From Dichetophora obliterata (Eukaryota; Arthropoda; Insecta; Diptera; Sciomyzidae), in the NCBI GenBank assembly GCA_963920525.1, contig OY986435.1, positions 94,834,000-94,897,999 of the forward strand: a DNA stretch of 64,000 nucleotides, read 5' to 3'. Positions 1 through 10,350 of the stretch are shown here, piece by piece; the stretch's first letter is position 1; each line of letters opens with the position of its first letter. The notes under the pieces are model-generated. The model had not been told where the DNA came from and did not search any database. It saw only the letters and a program-made list of their open reading frames with translations. The position numbers and the translations under genes were made by a program.

Positions 1-152
1 ATAAACAACCCTGAGCTAGACATTCGTAACCAGATAAATCATCAAAGAAAATAACTTGTACTAGAAAATCGACAGCGCCTGATTCCAATAATTGAAAGTT
101 TAATATTTCTTGAACGGCAATACATCTCCTTAAAAGGACATCGTGATGACGG
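1..152 (+). pseudogene. hAT transposase fragment (ZMYM1-like), N-terminal side
   Basis: A short coding remnant at the window edge. From about base 55 the frame reads [13 protein letters not shown], then [16 protein letters not shown]. This resembles the region just upstream of the catalytic core in hAT transposases of the ZMYM1-like / 'TTF zinc finger' group. An upstream frame ends in a stop near base 52, so the copy is already mutated. The reading is cut at base 152 by the 153-4807 insertion and resumes at 4816 after the duplicated octamer GATGACGG. The two pieces therefore belong to one old transposase gene. The true 5' end lies outside the window. Family assignment rests on motif memory only. 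Confidence 0.7.
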
Positions 153-781
153 CAGGGGCGTACCGAGGCCATTTTGATTGGGGCGGGGGTATCAATGTAT
201 TTCGGCCGACTGGATACTATTAAGTCCCGACTTTTTTTTAAATACAACATAGTTGAATTATATAAAGTTACTCATTCGTTCTTCTCATTTTTAGTTACTC
301 ATTTTTAAGCAGGGTTCAGAATATTCACACACCTTCACTCACAAACATTTGCTTGAAGCACACAACACACAATTTTATTTTCATTTCATTTTTGTGCGTA
401 ACGTAGTTATCGTGTTGTTGATCATCCAACATGAATTCTTCGTTGTAATATTTGCTTGTGCGTCACACACTCAAACAATGATCGATCTCAACAATTCTCT
501 GTGTTTCAGTTTTACACTTATGTTTGCGTCAAAATGTTCATGTTGGAGAATTCAGGCCTTTGTCAAAACCAAAACAAAGACAATTTTTCCAACATGAACA
601 AGTGGTGTTTGCAAAATTGTCTTTGTTTGTGTCGGTCATTACGATCGATCACTACCGTCGTGTGGCGTAAAAAACAAATGCTGTTCTGGTTGCTGTTCAG
701 CGTATTGAACTGGTTTTTGGCCAAGTGTAGCAAATTTCGGCGTCAATTAGAAAATATTTTAAAATATTAAAATAATAACCT

Positions 782-1325
782 AATAATATGTCTTTTCAAG
801 AGTTTTAAACGTCATTTATCAGTGTTAAGGGGTCGCTGATTTCGAATCTAAAATCGGAATTTTAAAATTCAAGATGGTGGATAGGGTTGCCACCTTAATT
901 TTTTGTAGTTTTGTGAATTCGGGGCTGGCAAAAAAAAAATGGTACACTAAAAATGGGTCGCTGAATCCGAATCCGTTGTCAGAATTTCCAAATTATAAAA
1001 TTTTCGAAATTCAAAATCAGCAACCCCTTAACACTGATAAATGACGTTTAAAACTCTTGAAAAGACATGATATTAGGTGGCAACCCTATTATTTCAAAAT
1101 TTTATAATTTGGAAATTCTGACAAGGGATTCGGGTTCAGCGACCCATTTTTGGTGTAGCATTTTTTTTTGCCAGCCCCGAATTCATAAAACTACAAAAAA
1201 TTAAGGTGGCAACCCTATCCACCATCTTGAATTTTAAAATTCTGATTTTTTATTCGAAATCAGCGACCCCTTAACACTGATAAATGACGTTTAAAACTCT
1301 TGAAAAGACATATTATTAGGTTATT
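782..1325. repeat. Inverted inner repeat shared with a tandem array at 50.8-51.5 kb
   Basis: This is the central part of the 310-2081 element. It is built from two inverted copies of a unit holding the phrases AGGTGGCAACCCTATCCACC, TCAGCGACCCCTTAACACTG and CCAGCCCCGAATTCATAAAA. The same phrases recur head to tail at about 50825-51500 with a period near 240 bp. The block is therefore a repeat unit used both in a transposon arm and in a tandem array. Confidence 0.8.
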
Positions 1326-1772
1326 ATTTTAATATTTTAAAATATTTTCTAATTGACGCCGAAATTTGCTACACTTGGCCAAAAACCAGTTCAATACGCT
1401 GAACAGCAACCAGAACAGCATTTGTTTTTTACGCCACACGACGGTAGTGATCGATCGTAATGACCGACACAAACAAAGACAATTTTGCAAACACCACTTG
1501 TTCATGTTGGAAAAATTGTCTTTGTTTTGGTTTTGACAAAGGCCTGAATTCTCCAACATGAACATTTTGACGCAAACATAAGTGTAAAACTGAAACACAG
1601 AGAATTGTTGAGATCGATCATTGTTTGAGTGTGTGACGCACAAGCAAATATTAAAACGAAGAATTCATGTTGGATGATCAACAACACGATAACTACGTTA
1701 CACACAAAAATGAAATGAAAATAAAATTGTGTGTTGTGTGCTTCAAATAGTGTTTATTTACATTTATGTTGG

Positions 1773-2036
1773 CAAGCGCGTCGGAAGCGAATTTCATCTG
1801 GGGGGGCAGTACAAATGGGGGGGCAGTACAAATATTGGTGCAAAAAAAGTTCACCAAAATTTCTTCACATGAAACATGAAGAAGAGAGAAAGAAGAGGAA
1901 AATATATAATACAAAAGTATTATCGTTGCAAAAAAACTGATATTTTGAATAACTTTTCCTTTTAAATTGTTTATCTAGCTAAAAAAGTGGGGGGGGGGCA
2001 ACTGCCCACCTTTCCCCCCCGCTTCCGACGCCAATG
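1773..2036. mobile_element. 264-bp hAT-type miniature element
   Basis: The 17-bp imperfect terminal inverted repeats are CAAGCGCGTCGGAAGCG at 1773 and, read inward from the other end, CATTGGCGTCGGAAGCG. The octamer TATGTTGG flanks both sides (1765-1772 and 2037-2044). The inside carries G-runs, including a doubled GGGGGGGCAGTACAAAT, and a C-run, but no coding sequence. It sits inside the right arm of the 310-2081 element and is absent from the left arm, so it arrived later. Confidence 0.85.
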
Positions 2037-2437
2037 TATGTTGGAGATTTCTGTCACATGAGTGAAAATTTCTGAACCCTGTTTTTAAGCCACATATAGT
2101 AACGCTTTTCAATCTTTCGATCTTTTTCAAGTGAAGAAGATCCCTTAAAGGCAGTTTTCATATCGTTCTATCTATCAAAGAGAATAAAATAAAAGTATTT
2201 CAACTTTATCGAATCAGCATTTAAAAATTTATTTTCGGTTTTGTTTTAAAAATTCATAGTTTATATGTGTTAAAAATAAACAGGGCTTCCAATTTCTTTG
2301 ACATTTCTTCTTTTAATTTTTTAAATTAATTAAAAAAATAGTGTTTTAAATAAAAAATACAAACTTAATTTTTAAGTATAACATTTAAATATTAATTCTT
2401 CTTTTTTTTAAGGTAGCCCATTGCTGCGCAATATTAT

Positions 2438-2960
2438 CTATAATTTATTTCGCATCAGTGAGGTTATCTTATCCAATACAAGTTTAAATTCTCTTCTATA
2501 AAAACTGTTCATCGAAAAATAAACCGCGTCGGCATTGTTATCATCCAAACGTTTCGGCGCAAGACGACGGCGATGGCGAACTGAGAATTCTTTTTCAGCA
2601 TCAACATTAAAAGATTTTAACAATGCGACAGCACTACTAATTAGGTTATCCGTACCTTCAGAGTCCGAATTTAATTTTTCCAATGATTTAAAGGTTCAAG
2701 AAATAAATTTCATAGCATCCAAAATGTTTAGTTCAACGGCTTCAAGAGATTCAGTCAGGAGTTTCATATTTACTTGCACATTTTTCATAAAAACAAGACT
2801 TGTAATAAAGTCCACAGAAATGAGTTGGTTTGATAGCAAATATGCAGCACTTCGAGTCCACTTGTCAATTTTCTTAGAGCTTTGGGAAATTTCGTTTGGA
2901 ACATCAAAAATGACATAAAGCGATGCTTTTATAATAAAGGAATTTTAAATGCAGATTTAA
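2438..2960 (-). pseudogene. hAT transposase remnant (ZMYM1-like)
   Basis: Read on minus, the region gives KKIDKWTRSAAYLLSNQ, then DFITSLVFMKNVQVN, LLTESLEAVELNILDAMKFI, a stop near 2700, and then LEKLNSDSEGTDNL followed by RHRRRLAPKRLDDNNADA. This pattern of a long helical segment followed by an RRRxxPKRLD stretch is what I recall from the mid-to-late part of ZMYM1-like hAT transposases. The frame is short and carries stop codons, so it is dead. It lies inside the 153-4807 element and is antiparallel to the hAT gene that element interrupts. It may be that element's own transposase. Confidence 0.65.
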
Positions 2961-3248
2961 AAATGGTGTTCTTTTTGCCATCATCTCGAGTTTAAAAGTC
3001 AAAACGGACCTTTTTCAATCGTTTGACTAAATCCTTTAAATTCATCATTTATTTATTTATTATAATTGTATTTAAATTAAAATGTTAAGTCTATGAAATC
3101 AAAGATTTTACATCAGAGTTTTTGAGCTAAGAAAAATTCTTTAAATATGTTGGTCATTACGCTTTCGATCATTACATTTTTTATTACAAGTGTTGGGTAT
3201 TTTTGGATAAAAATTTCAATCTCAGAAAGTTCTACAAAAATGTATTAA

Positions 3249-3486
3249 CCGTAATCCTACGTTGAGAAAACTTTGAAATGAGGTAGATGAGGTGTAGATG
3301 AGGAATTGAAGTTTTTAAATATTTTGAAAAAATTTATAATTGAGATACAATAAGGAACATGATTTTGGTCTACACTTAGCATAAAATAAAAATCATGTAC
3401 ACTTGCTTTTATCCCAAAACGAAACGGTTTTGGAAATATATAAAAATAAAAAATATATAGTTTCCTACACCAACGTAGGACTACGG
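3249..3486. mobile_element. 238-bp miniature element flanked by TTAA
   Basis: The inverted ends are CCGTAATCCTACGTTG at 3249 and CAACGTAGGACTACGG ending at 3486. TTAA lies directly outside both (3245-3248 and 3487-3490). TTAA duplication is the signature of piggyBac-type integration, so a piggyBac-related miniature element is the simplest reading. A TA-duplicating element whose ends happen to begin TA is the alternative. It is non-coding. Confidence 0.7.
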
Positions 3487-3937
3487 TTAATTAGGTTTTA
3501 AAAAGGGGAATATGTGTGGCGACTTAGTAAGCCTTTGTTCGTTTGGTCTTGTTTTATTCCACTTATTTATTCAACTTTTTGACAAGATATTTGTATCAGG
3601 GACTCTTATCATTAAGCTATAACCAAAAACTTAAGCATTAATCATTATTTTATGATTTTCAAGTTTTTGCTCTGATATAAAAATAGTAATCTGATTTTAT
3701 CTTTTAAATTTTAAATAAAAATCATTAATATTTTTTTTTGGTCAAATAAAAATATCATTTTCGGTTTTTATTTTTGGTCAAGGACACGGTTGCACAGTTG
3801 GACTAAAAATGGTCAATTTTTTCCATTTAATCCGCTGCTCTCTTTCACATTACAATGCATTACTAATTCCGTACTTTTTTACAAAAATTTATACTACTTT
3901 TCTGAAATTTTTCTGTATTTTGTCACAAAGGAATACT

Positions 3938-4519
3938 GTGGCGACATGTTGTAACTTCACTGTCGAAGCGAACATCGAAGCGAAGTTTTCGATCTGGCAG
4001 TATGTTGTAACATTTTCGTTCGACAGGCGATTTGGTTAGTTTCGAAGTTATGTTCGAACATTAAGCAGCTACACTCAAGCTTTTTTTCTTATACTTGGCA
4101 TGCTAAATAACATAAATCAATATTTTTTTAAATTTCTAATTAATAGAAATATTTCATTTAAACTAAAAATGACAAATTAGTTATTTTTAACAAATAACAT
4201 TGTTTGACAAAAATAAAGAGAACTTAATTTGATCAAACAGTTTTGAGGTAACCATATACATGTATACTTTTATTAAAGCCAATACTTTTATTATTTCACT
4301 AACTTAAAATCATTATATAACACTTGTATGTTAAATAAATGATAAAACGATGGTTTAATGAATAAATATTTGCATTTATATTTACTTCGCTTCTCGATCA
4401 CTGCCACCAAATCAAAGTGATATTTTATCGAAAATATCGCCTGTCGAAAGTGTTATAACATACCGACTATCGATAATTTCGACAACTTCGAAAATTTCGA
4501 AGTTACAACATGTCGCCAC
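3938..4519. mobile_element. Inverted-repeat miniature element, about 580 bp
   Basis: The 21-bp end starting GTGGCGACATGTTGTAACTT at 3938 is matched exactly in inverse at 4499-4519. Further matched blocks lie inward, such as TTTCGATCTGGCAG against the complement of CTCGATCACTGCCA. I see no convincing target duplication outside the ends, so the superfamily is left open. It is non-coding and AT-rich inside. Confidence 0.65.
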
Positions 4520-4551
4520 TGCTGGATTCGTTTACAACAATTCAACACTGA

Positions 4552-4674
4552 TACGACTTAAAATGAGTTGGCCGACTGAAGTTCGTTTAAGGTACGACTA
4601 AAAGTGAATTGACCGACTGAAGATAGTTTTGAGTATGAATTAAAATGAAACAGCCGACTAAAGTTGGTTTTTGT
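4552..4674 (+). repeat. 41-bp imperfect tandem repeat, three units
   Basis: Three adjacent 41-bp units begin TACGACTTAAAATGAG, TACGACTAAAAGTGAA and TATGAATTAAAATGAA. Each contains a CCGACTGAAG or CCGACTAAAG core. They lie near the right end of the 153-4807 element, where the same GGCCGAC motif also appears close to both tips. They may be subterminal transposase-binding repeats, which is an inference. Confidence 0.6.
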
Positions 4675-4815
4675 TACAAAAATGGCAATAAAAAGCTTTG
4701 ATGCGTTCATAATTATTGTTTATAAAAATCAATATTTTAAAAAATTTTAGTAAAATAACAATTCGGCCGACAGGGTCTCCCACTTTCCCCCGCTAGTTAC
4801 GCCCCTGGATGACGG

Positions 4816-6840
4816 TGCGATTCAAGTAAACTCGACCGCAAATGAAGGAAACTTTCAGCAATTGTTAAGGTATAGATCCACGTATGATGCAGATTTATAT
4901 GATCAGCTCAAAAATCTGAAAAGTAGGGCTACATATATAAGCAAAACTACCCAAAACGAGTTGATAGCATGCTACGGTGAATTCATAATCAAAGAAATCG
5001 TCATGAAAGAGAAGGATAACAAATTTTACAGTATCATTTTTGTCGAAACTTCAGACATTAATAGAATATCACAAATTTCTTTTTTATAAATGGATTCCAA
5101 TTCCGAAAGCGATCCAAAATGAACAACTCCTTTAAACTTTGTTGGTTCTTTATTATATTATGTATAATAAACTTGGGATGCTTCAAAAACTAAAAACAAT
5201 TATTTTTTTTACATAAGTAAAAATTAATTTTTTCCCTTATAGTCTTACTTTTGGTCTCCTTCCAACCGTTTGATTTTTAAATAAGTTAGCGAATCAAAAA
5301 GAATTGAAAATTGCACGTATTTCATGTGCAAAGCTGTCAAAGAAAGGCAGCGCAAAAATAATAGTAAGATAAAAAGATATGCGAATGAGTGTTGCCACCC
5401 TTTCGTTTCGTGAACCTGTTGGGATAGTTGAGACCAAAGGCGAGTTCACCCGAGGCTAAATCAAATAAAGTAATAACATAAAACAATTCTGACGGAGTTC
5501 GTAACAGTCTTTAAGCGTTCGATATATTCATAAAGGAAATGTGAGAGAGAATTTTTTATCCTTCATTGATTGCCATAAAGATAATTATGCAGATGTTGAA
5601 GTAGAACCAATTTTATCGGGAAAGGTCATTGCAGAAACTATCGTTAAACATTTAATCGAACTTGGACTGAAATTAAGTTATTGCGTCGGAATTTCCACAG
5701 ACGGATGTAGTGTAATGACATCAGCAACGAAGGGAGCTGTTGCAATTCTTCAAAGAAGAATGTTATAACCATGCCCTTAATTTATCTATTTCAAAAAGTT
5801 CGAATACTAGACCAATTAAAATGCTGTGGCGATAATGAAAGAAGTAGTAGAATTTTTTAACTCATCCTCAAAGCGAAATAAAACAATTGAACACTTTTCC
5901 AACAACCAGAAGCTAAGAAGTATTTGTGAAACCAGGTGGGTGGAAAGACACGAATCTGTTTTAAGATTTAAATTGAACTTAGGTGAAACTATAAGTGCAA
6001 TGGAGAATATTTTACAGTGGAACGATACTGTGGCTTCAAACAAAGCATCATTGCCTTTAAATAGTCTGATGACAACAAGTTGTCTTGTTTCCATATGTGT
6101 ACTTTCGGATTTTTGGGAGCATCTCAAGTTTTGAGCAGCATATTGCAAAATCAAACCTCTATAAGGATGCAGCAGAACGTTCAATAATAAATTTAAGACC
6201 ACTGCTTGATAAAAAAAGAGAAAACGCAGAATCATATTGTAAGACTTTACACAAGAGGTTAGGTATGTCAATTAATATACCTCGTATTGCTGGAAGACAA
6301 GTTCATCGTAGTAATGTCAGCGCTTCAACACCAGAAGACTACTTTCGAATTTCCATATTTGTAACATTACTAGATGATATCATTGCTGATATGGAGGCTC
6401 GTTTCAGCGAAAAAATTTTCCAAAAACTATATGTAAACGAAATCCTGCCAAACAAAATTGATAAACACAACAATGAAAAGTAAAACAATTTGAGTGGTAA
6501 CATTTCTAAGATAATAATTCCATTTTGTGACGGTAATAAGGAACTAATACCAATTCAATTATTTCATGAACTTCAAATTTGGCAGTGTAAATTGGCTAGC
6601 GAAACTAAGGTTAATGATATCAACACCGTTTTTACTCTTTGTGATAATGACATGCCACGCTTCCTATCAGTGTAGCAACAGCTGAGCGAAGTTTTTCTAC
6701 ACTGCGACGATTCTACACTGCGACGACATGGTTACGTTTTTAATGTACATTGCATATACATAGAGACATTTAAATAAATATTAACGAAGTTATTGATAAC
6801 TTTGCCGCAAAAAAAAAGCGCTGCGATGATTGTTCATTTA
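4816..6840 (+). pseudogene. hAT transposase pseudogene (ZMYM1-like), catalytic and C-terminal part
   Basis: This continues the gene begun at 1-152. Pieces in order: LLRYRSTYDADLYDQL, then QNELIACYGEFIIKEI, then NKFYSIIFVETSDI (a ribonuclease-H-like core with the aspartate-containing motif degraded to VETSD); after an insertion, GNVRENFLSFIDC, then GISTDGCSVMTS (normally a DGAS-type motif), and ETRWVERHESVLRF (the conserved TRW). At the end is SVATAERSFSTLRR, the classic hAT dimerisation motif. Several frame changes and stops break the gene. A 14-bp tandem duplication (CTACACTGCGACGA) directly follows the RSFSTLRR motif, and the C-terminus then fades as NEVIDNFAAKKKR. It cannot encode an active enzyme. 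Confidence 0.8.
5090..5507. other. Unclassified insertion of about 420 bp inside the hAT pseudogene
   Basis: The transposase frame stops matching at ISQIS and resumes at SLSVRYIHKGN. A small minus-strand copy at 7590-7690 reads straight across this point without the extra DNA. The inserted sequence has no clear inverted ends. A possible TCTT duplication is suggested but differs at one position. I do not recognise what it is. Confidence 0.5.
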
Positions 6841-7589
6841 TTTTTCAAAGTGTACCATATCGTAGTCGTAACTTCAGAACAATAAGTTTCAAATTCCTTT
6901 AATTTTTTTTTGTTATTGCAAAGTTCTATATTTTTTCATTGCACATACTTGAAAATATAATTGTGCAATGTTTTTATAATGGAATAAATGTGAAAAATTT
7001 GAAAAAATCAACCTTAATTCCAAAATTACTTAAATTTAGAATTTTTATTTACTTTTCGCTAAGATATTATTCCAGAAAAAGGGAAAAATAAATAAATACA
7101 GAAATGTGCGTGTATGTATCTGGGTAAAATGCTTCCTAAACAATTCGATAATTTCATTTCAAAAAAGTACAATTTGTCTATTTGTAAAAAGACAAAATTT
7201 TCTCAAATCGAAAATGTGTGTCTTTGATAATTTACCAAGATTATTTCCAGATCCGCCGCTGACCCGTGAACGTTAAAATTCTTTCGATAGTTGTTATAAG
7301 AGATTTTTTTTGTTATCTTCAAAATTAACAATAATAACCCTGTATTCCATCCGGTAGGATATCTAATGTGTTATAGTCTTTTAACAACAGAAATAAAGAA
7401 TTTTTAAAGCCTACATATTTTCTCATATATTTTTGATCACAATTCAAAAACAAATTGTCCGATTTGATTACAAAATTTTGCAAGAAATTTCGAATTTATT
7501 GTTTAACAAACAAAGATAATTCACAGTTTTCTCGGTTCTTCGTATAATGTAAAAAAAACAATAAAGTTTTTGGCAGACATTTATGAAGG
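6841..7589. other. No gene recognised
   Basis: AT-rich sequence with homopolymer runs and no credible reading frame or structured repeat that I can see. Confidence 0.5.
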
Positions 7590-7690
7590 TTAAAAAATCC
7601 TCTCTCACATTTCCTTTATGAATATATCGAACGCTTAAAGACATTTGTGATATTCTATTAATTTTTTTCGTTTGGCAGGATTAAGTGACA
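7590..7690 (-). pseudogene. Small hAT fragment, second copy of the 5080-5570 motif
   Basis: Read on minus, the DNA reproduces the segment that encodes SLSVRYIHKGNVRE in the pseudogene at 4816-6840, together with the upstream AATAGAATATCACAAAT and without the 420-bp insertion. It is a piece of the same hAT family in opposite orientation and has decayed. Its main value is as an uninterrupted reference for that junction. Confidence 0.65.
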
Positions 7691-8039
7691 TTTCAATCAG
7701 CAATAATTTACAGCTGAAAATGATTAAAATTTAATGATTTTTTGTAATTTTACAAGGCATTTATTTAAGGAAAAAAATTAAACAAATTTTTATTTTTTTA
7801 TTTTTTACACAGTTAAATACCATAAATAAAAAGCTCAATTTAAGCCGAATCGGTTTTTAAATAAAAGTATTTTAAGATTTTTTTAAAAAGTAAAAACTTT
7901 TTACTTTTTAACATGCTTACAGTACTTAAAATATTTTCACCAAGTGAACTTCTACCTGAACTTTTTCGTTTTTTTTTCGTCGGATCCTCCATAATCAAGA
8001 ACCAGCAGCAGACAGCCATCATGCTCTGGTCCCGAAAGA
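7691..8039. other. Target region of the 8048 element; weak minus-strand frame
   Basis: A minus-strand frame of 79 residues (8079-7840) includes CWFLIMEDPTKKKRKSSGRS. Its N-terminal residues come from the neighbouring hAT end, so the start is artificial. Reading across the empty site from about 9450 gives a little more open frame. I do not recognise the protein and would not call it a gene. Confidence 0.25.
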
Positions 8040-8094
8040 ATTGATAGCAGGGACCGCCAATAACGATTATCGCTATCAATCAACCAATTCATAA

Positions 8095-8290
8095 CAGTTA
8101 TTTCTTGGTCATTTTTTTTCGATCAGCAATAAAAGTTATTTCGTGGTCGTTATTTTTTTTCAATCAGAAATAAAAGTTATTTCTTGGTCGTTATTTTTTT
8201 CAATCAGAAATAGAAATTAGTTCTTGGTCATTATTTTTTCGATCAGAAATAAAAGTTATTTTTTATCGATTTTTTTCGAACAGATGAAAA
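8095..8290 (-). repeat. Left subterminal array, about 40-bp units
   Basis: About five imperfect units contain AAAAGTTATTTCTTGGTCGT followed by a T-run and a CAATCAGAAAT or CGATCAGAAAT block. This is the inverse of the unit in the right array at 8938-9200. In hAT and foldback elements such subterminal repeats can be transposase-binding sites; that role is an inference here. Confidence 0.75.
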
Positions 8291-8937
8291 AATTATTTTT
8301 TGACTGAAATAATTTCCATGAGAGAAAATATGTTAAATTTTATAAGGTGGAAGTGCTGAGAGCTAATCTTAATTTGAAAATTAAAAAAAGTGGCACCAAA
8401 AATGATGAATGACACTTACAGTTGGAAAATGGTGACAAAAAATGAAAAATTTTAACGAAATTCTGAATTTTATAAGTATAATAAATACTCGTATAATACA
8501 AAATTTAATTTGATGTTTTTAGTTTTCCGTTTTTTTGGGTTCTGATTTTTTCTAGTTCAATAATATAAAAAAACTTATTAAAAGTTCTACATTTTGAAGG
8601 AAAAATCTGTAACAACGTATATTATAGTTTGTATACAAAAAGCTAAAAAAGATTTTTCAACAAAACAATTATGAACAGTATTCCAAATTTAATAAGTTTT
8701 AAAAGAAAAAATCATATATCGCAAGGGGTTTTCTCACGTTTTCCCTTACACAAAAAACTACGGTGCTCGGTTTGTTTTGACAGCAGTTTGACTTTTTCCT
8801 TGTTTGTAGTTCGTTTGTTTCCTAATAAGACAATCAGATTCAATTGCTTTGTTTAGTTGAAACTGCTGCATTGTAAATTAGCCAATAGAGATTATGCTAT
8901 AAGAAGAGTTAAGAAAAAATAGAAAAGCCATGAGTCT

Positions 8938-9200
8938 AATCGAAAAAATCGATAAAAAACTTTTATTTCTGATCGAAAAAAATAACGGTCAAAAAATAAC
9001 TTTTATTTCCGATCGAAAAAATAACGAACACGAAATAACTTTTATTTCTGATTGAAAAAAATAACGACCACGAAATAATTTTTATTTCTGATTGAAAAAA
9101 ATAACGACCACGAAGTAACTTTTATTTCTGATTGAAAAAAATAACGACCACGAAATAACTTTTATTTCTGATCGAAAAAATATCGATCAAAAATAATTGG
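8938..9200 (+). repeat. Right subterminal array, about 40-bp units
   Basis: Six units start near 8961, 9001, 9040, 9080, 9120 and 9160, each with TTTTATTTCTGATTG (or GATCG), an A-run, and ATAACGACCACGAAATAA. Spacing is 39-41 bp. The array mirrors the one at 8095-8290. Confidence 0.8.
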
Positions 9201-9372
9201 TTTGAGGTGATTTTTATCTTAAAATTATGAAAAAAATTATGTAAAAAACGGAATCTCTAGCACCCTAGTGTCACATTGCTATACTTAAAAGAATTATACA
9301 ACAACTTTTTATACATGATCTTTTGATCTAAAATTACAAAAATAATCGTTATTTTCGGTCCCTGCTTGATAG

Positions 9373-9959
9373 CGCATTTTAATTTCTGTCATTTCCTAGT
9401 GGAACTCCTCATCGCCAAGATTGGGTGGGAAGTAGTTTATGAGACTAAACAAGAGTGCATATTTTTTTTTTAACTTTTTTAATTAAAAAGATTTGTTTTA
9501 CATTTTTTTACCCTAAAGAATGCTTTTAATTATGCGAAAATATTTGAAAAATCACAAAAACCTGATTAAATTTAAGGTTTGATCAGCTGAACATGTGCTA
9601 ATTTATTGCTGATTGCAAAGATTTAAATGTCACTAAATGCGTTATTTTATTGTTTTTTCAATATATAGAATGTTACTCTCGGATTTACCAATAACGAGAT
9701 ATTTTGTTTTGAGTCGACCACTGCCTAAAAACACCTTTTTTCCGATATCTCGAAAACCCACGAAATTAAAAAAAATTGCCATTTCTGTGATCACCGACCC
9801 CTAATTACTCATAAAAAATTACTTTGGTCCAAAAAATCACTTTGTTGTACAACTATTCAAGAATATGTTAAAAATATTAAAAATCCATCCCGCTTGAAAT
9901 ACAGATTCTACAGCGTTTAAACCCCGGTGCACCAGAGTACCTTTAACTAACCAGAGTAA
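9373..9959. other. No gene recognised
   Basis: AT-rich sequence. The only oddity is a phrase TTTCCGATATCTCGAAAAC of the kind that recurs around other repeats in the window. No coding frame is credible. Confidence 0.45.
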
Positions 9960-10350
9960 CTTTAAACGCTTTTTCTCGAAATATGCTTTTTAAAAATGGG
10001 CAACACTACTGCAAACAAACTAATAGACCGATTTTAATATTTTTTTTTTAAATCAGTTTGTAATGAAATTCTACACATCTTTTACCAAAATAAGCATCTT
10101 TGGAAAATTTGTTTAATTTTTACTAGCAACTGTATGGTAAAAAAAACGTAAATTTTTCGACTTTTTTTCCACGCTTCACAATTTTTCCTAATTTTCCATG
10201 TTTCCATTCCACTTTGGTAAAAAATGTGCATTGACGGGTTTTTTCGAATAATTTTTTTTTGTTTTTCAGAATATCTAGAGCCGTGCTGTGATGTTGCCCG
10301 ATTTTCACCAACAACTAACTTTGTACAGATAGTATAGATACCTTTCATGC
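9960..10350 (-). repeat. Dispersed repeat, copy 1 (partner at 20.7-21.85 kb)
   Basis: The phrases CACTACTGCAAACAAACTAA, AAGCATCTTTGGAAAATTTG and TTTTTTCCACGCTTCA occur here and, in the same order, between 20725 and 21840. Minus-strand frames in both copies end alike: an EAWKK segment, then IFQRCLFW here and IFQRCLSW in the other copy. That suggests a once-coding origin. I do not recognise the protein; a transposon C-terminus is possible. Confidence 0.65.

Larger units (their letters stand above)
310..2081. mobile_element. Non-autonomous hAT with long inverted arms (foldback-like)
   Basis: The ends read CAGGGTTCAGAA at 310 and TTCTGAACCCTG ending at 2081. The octamer TTTTTAAG flanks both sides (302-309 and 2082-2089), a perfect 8-bp TSD. 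The arms are very long: about 310-1040 is matched in inverse by about 1030-2081. The same 104-residue frame therefore appears at 456-770 on plus and 1329-1643 on minus; this is a by-product of the repeat, not a gene. The right arm is interrupted by the 264-bp element at 1773-2036. Without that insertion and its TSD the element is about 1.5 kb. It has no transposase coding capacity. Confidence 0.88.
153..4807. mobile_element. hAT-like element, 4.65 kb, inserted in a hAT transposase
   Basis: The ends are inverted: CAGGGGCGTA at 153 and its complement TTACGCCCCTG ending at 4807. The octamer GATGACGG lies directly outside both ends (145-152 and 4808-4815), which is the 8-bp target duplication expected of hAT elements. 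Subterminal blocks containing TCGGCCGAC occur near both ends. The interior holds a nested hAT (310-2081), a minus-strand hAT coding remnant (2438-2960), a TTAA-flanked miniature element (3249-3486) and another inverted-repeat element (3938-4519). No intact transposase is present, so the element could now move only with help from another copy. The coding remnant may be its own decayed transposase or an unrelated fragment. Confidence 0.88.
8048..9364. mobile_element. Non-autonomous hAT-like element with inverted arrays of 40-bp repeats
   Basis: The ends are CAGGGACCG at 8048 and CGGTCCCTG ending at 9364, each followed inward by a block containing AATAACGATTAT or a close variant. The flanking octamers are ATTGATAG (8040-8047) and CTTGATAG (9365-9372), a 7-of-8 match for a hAT TSD. 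Just inside the ends are arrays of an approximately 40-bp unit in opposite orientation (8095-8290 and 8938-9200), giving foldback architecture. The centre (about 8720-8850) shares a block with sequence near 50.0 kb. No transposase is encoded. Confidence 0.82.

Noticed and set aside
456..1643. Two identical 104-residue frames (456-770 plus, 1329-1643 minus) that look like a conserved protein
   Set aside because: They are mirror images produced by the inverted arms of the hAT element; conservation is at DNA level and the protein has no recognisable domain.
1773..2036. Assembly junk or low-complexity artefact because of long G and C runs
   Set aside because: The 17-bp inverted ends and exact 8-bp duplication show it is a real insertion.
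7840..8079. Minus-strand 79-residue frame as a PIF/Harbinger or other transposase N-terminus
   Set aside because: The start lies in the neighbouring hAT end and the residues (MEDPTKKKRKSS) are only generically basic; no catalytic motif follows.
8950..9190. CRISPR-like array, because the 40-bp repeats are regularly spaced
   Set aside because: Units are contiguous with no unique spacers, are imperfect, and are mirrored at the other end of a transposon in a eukaryotic context.
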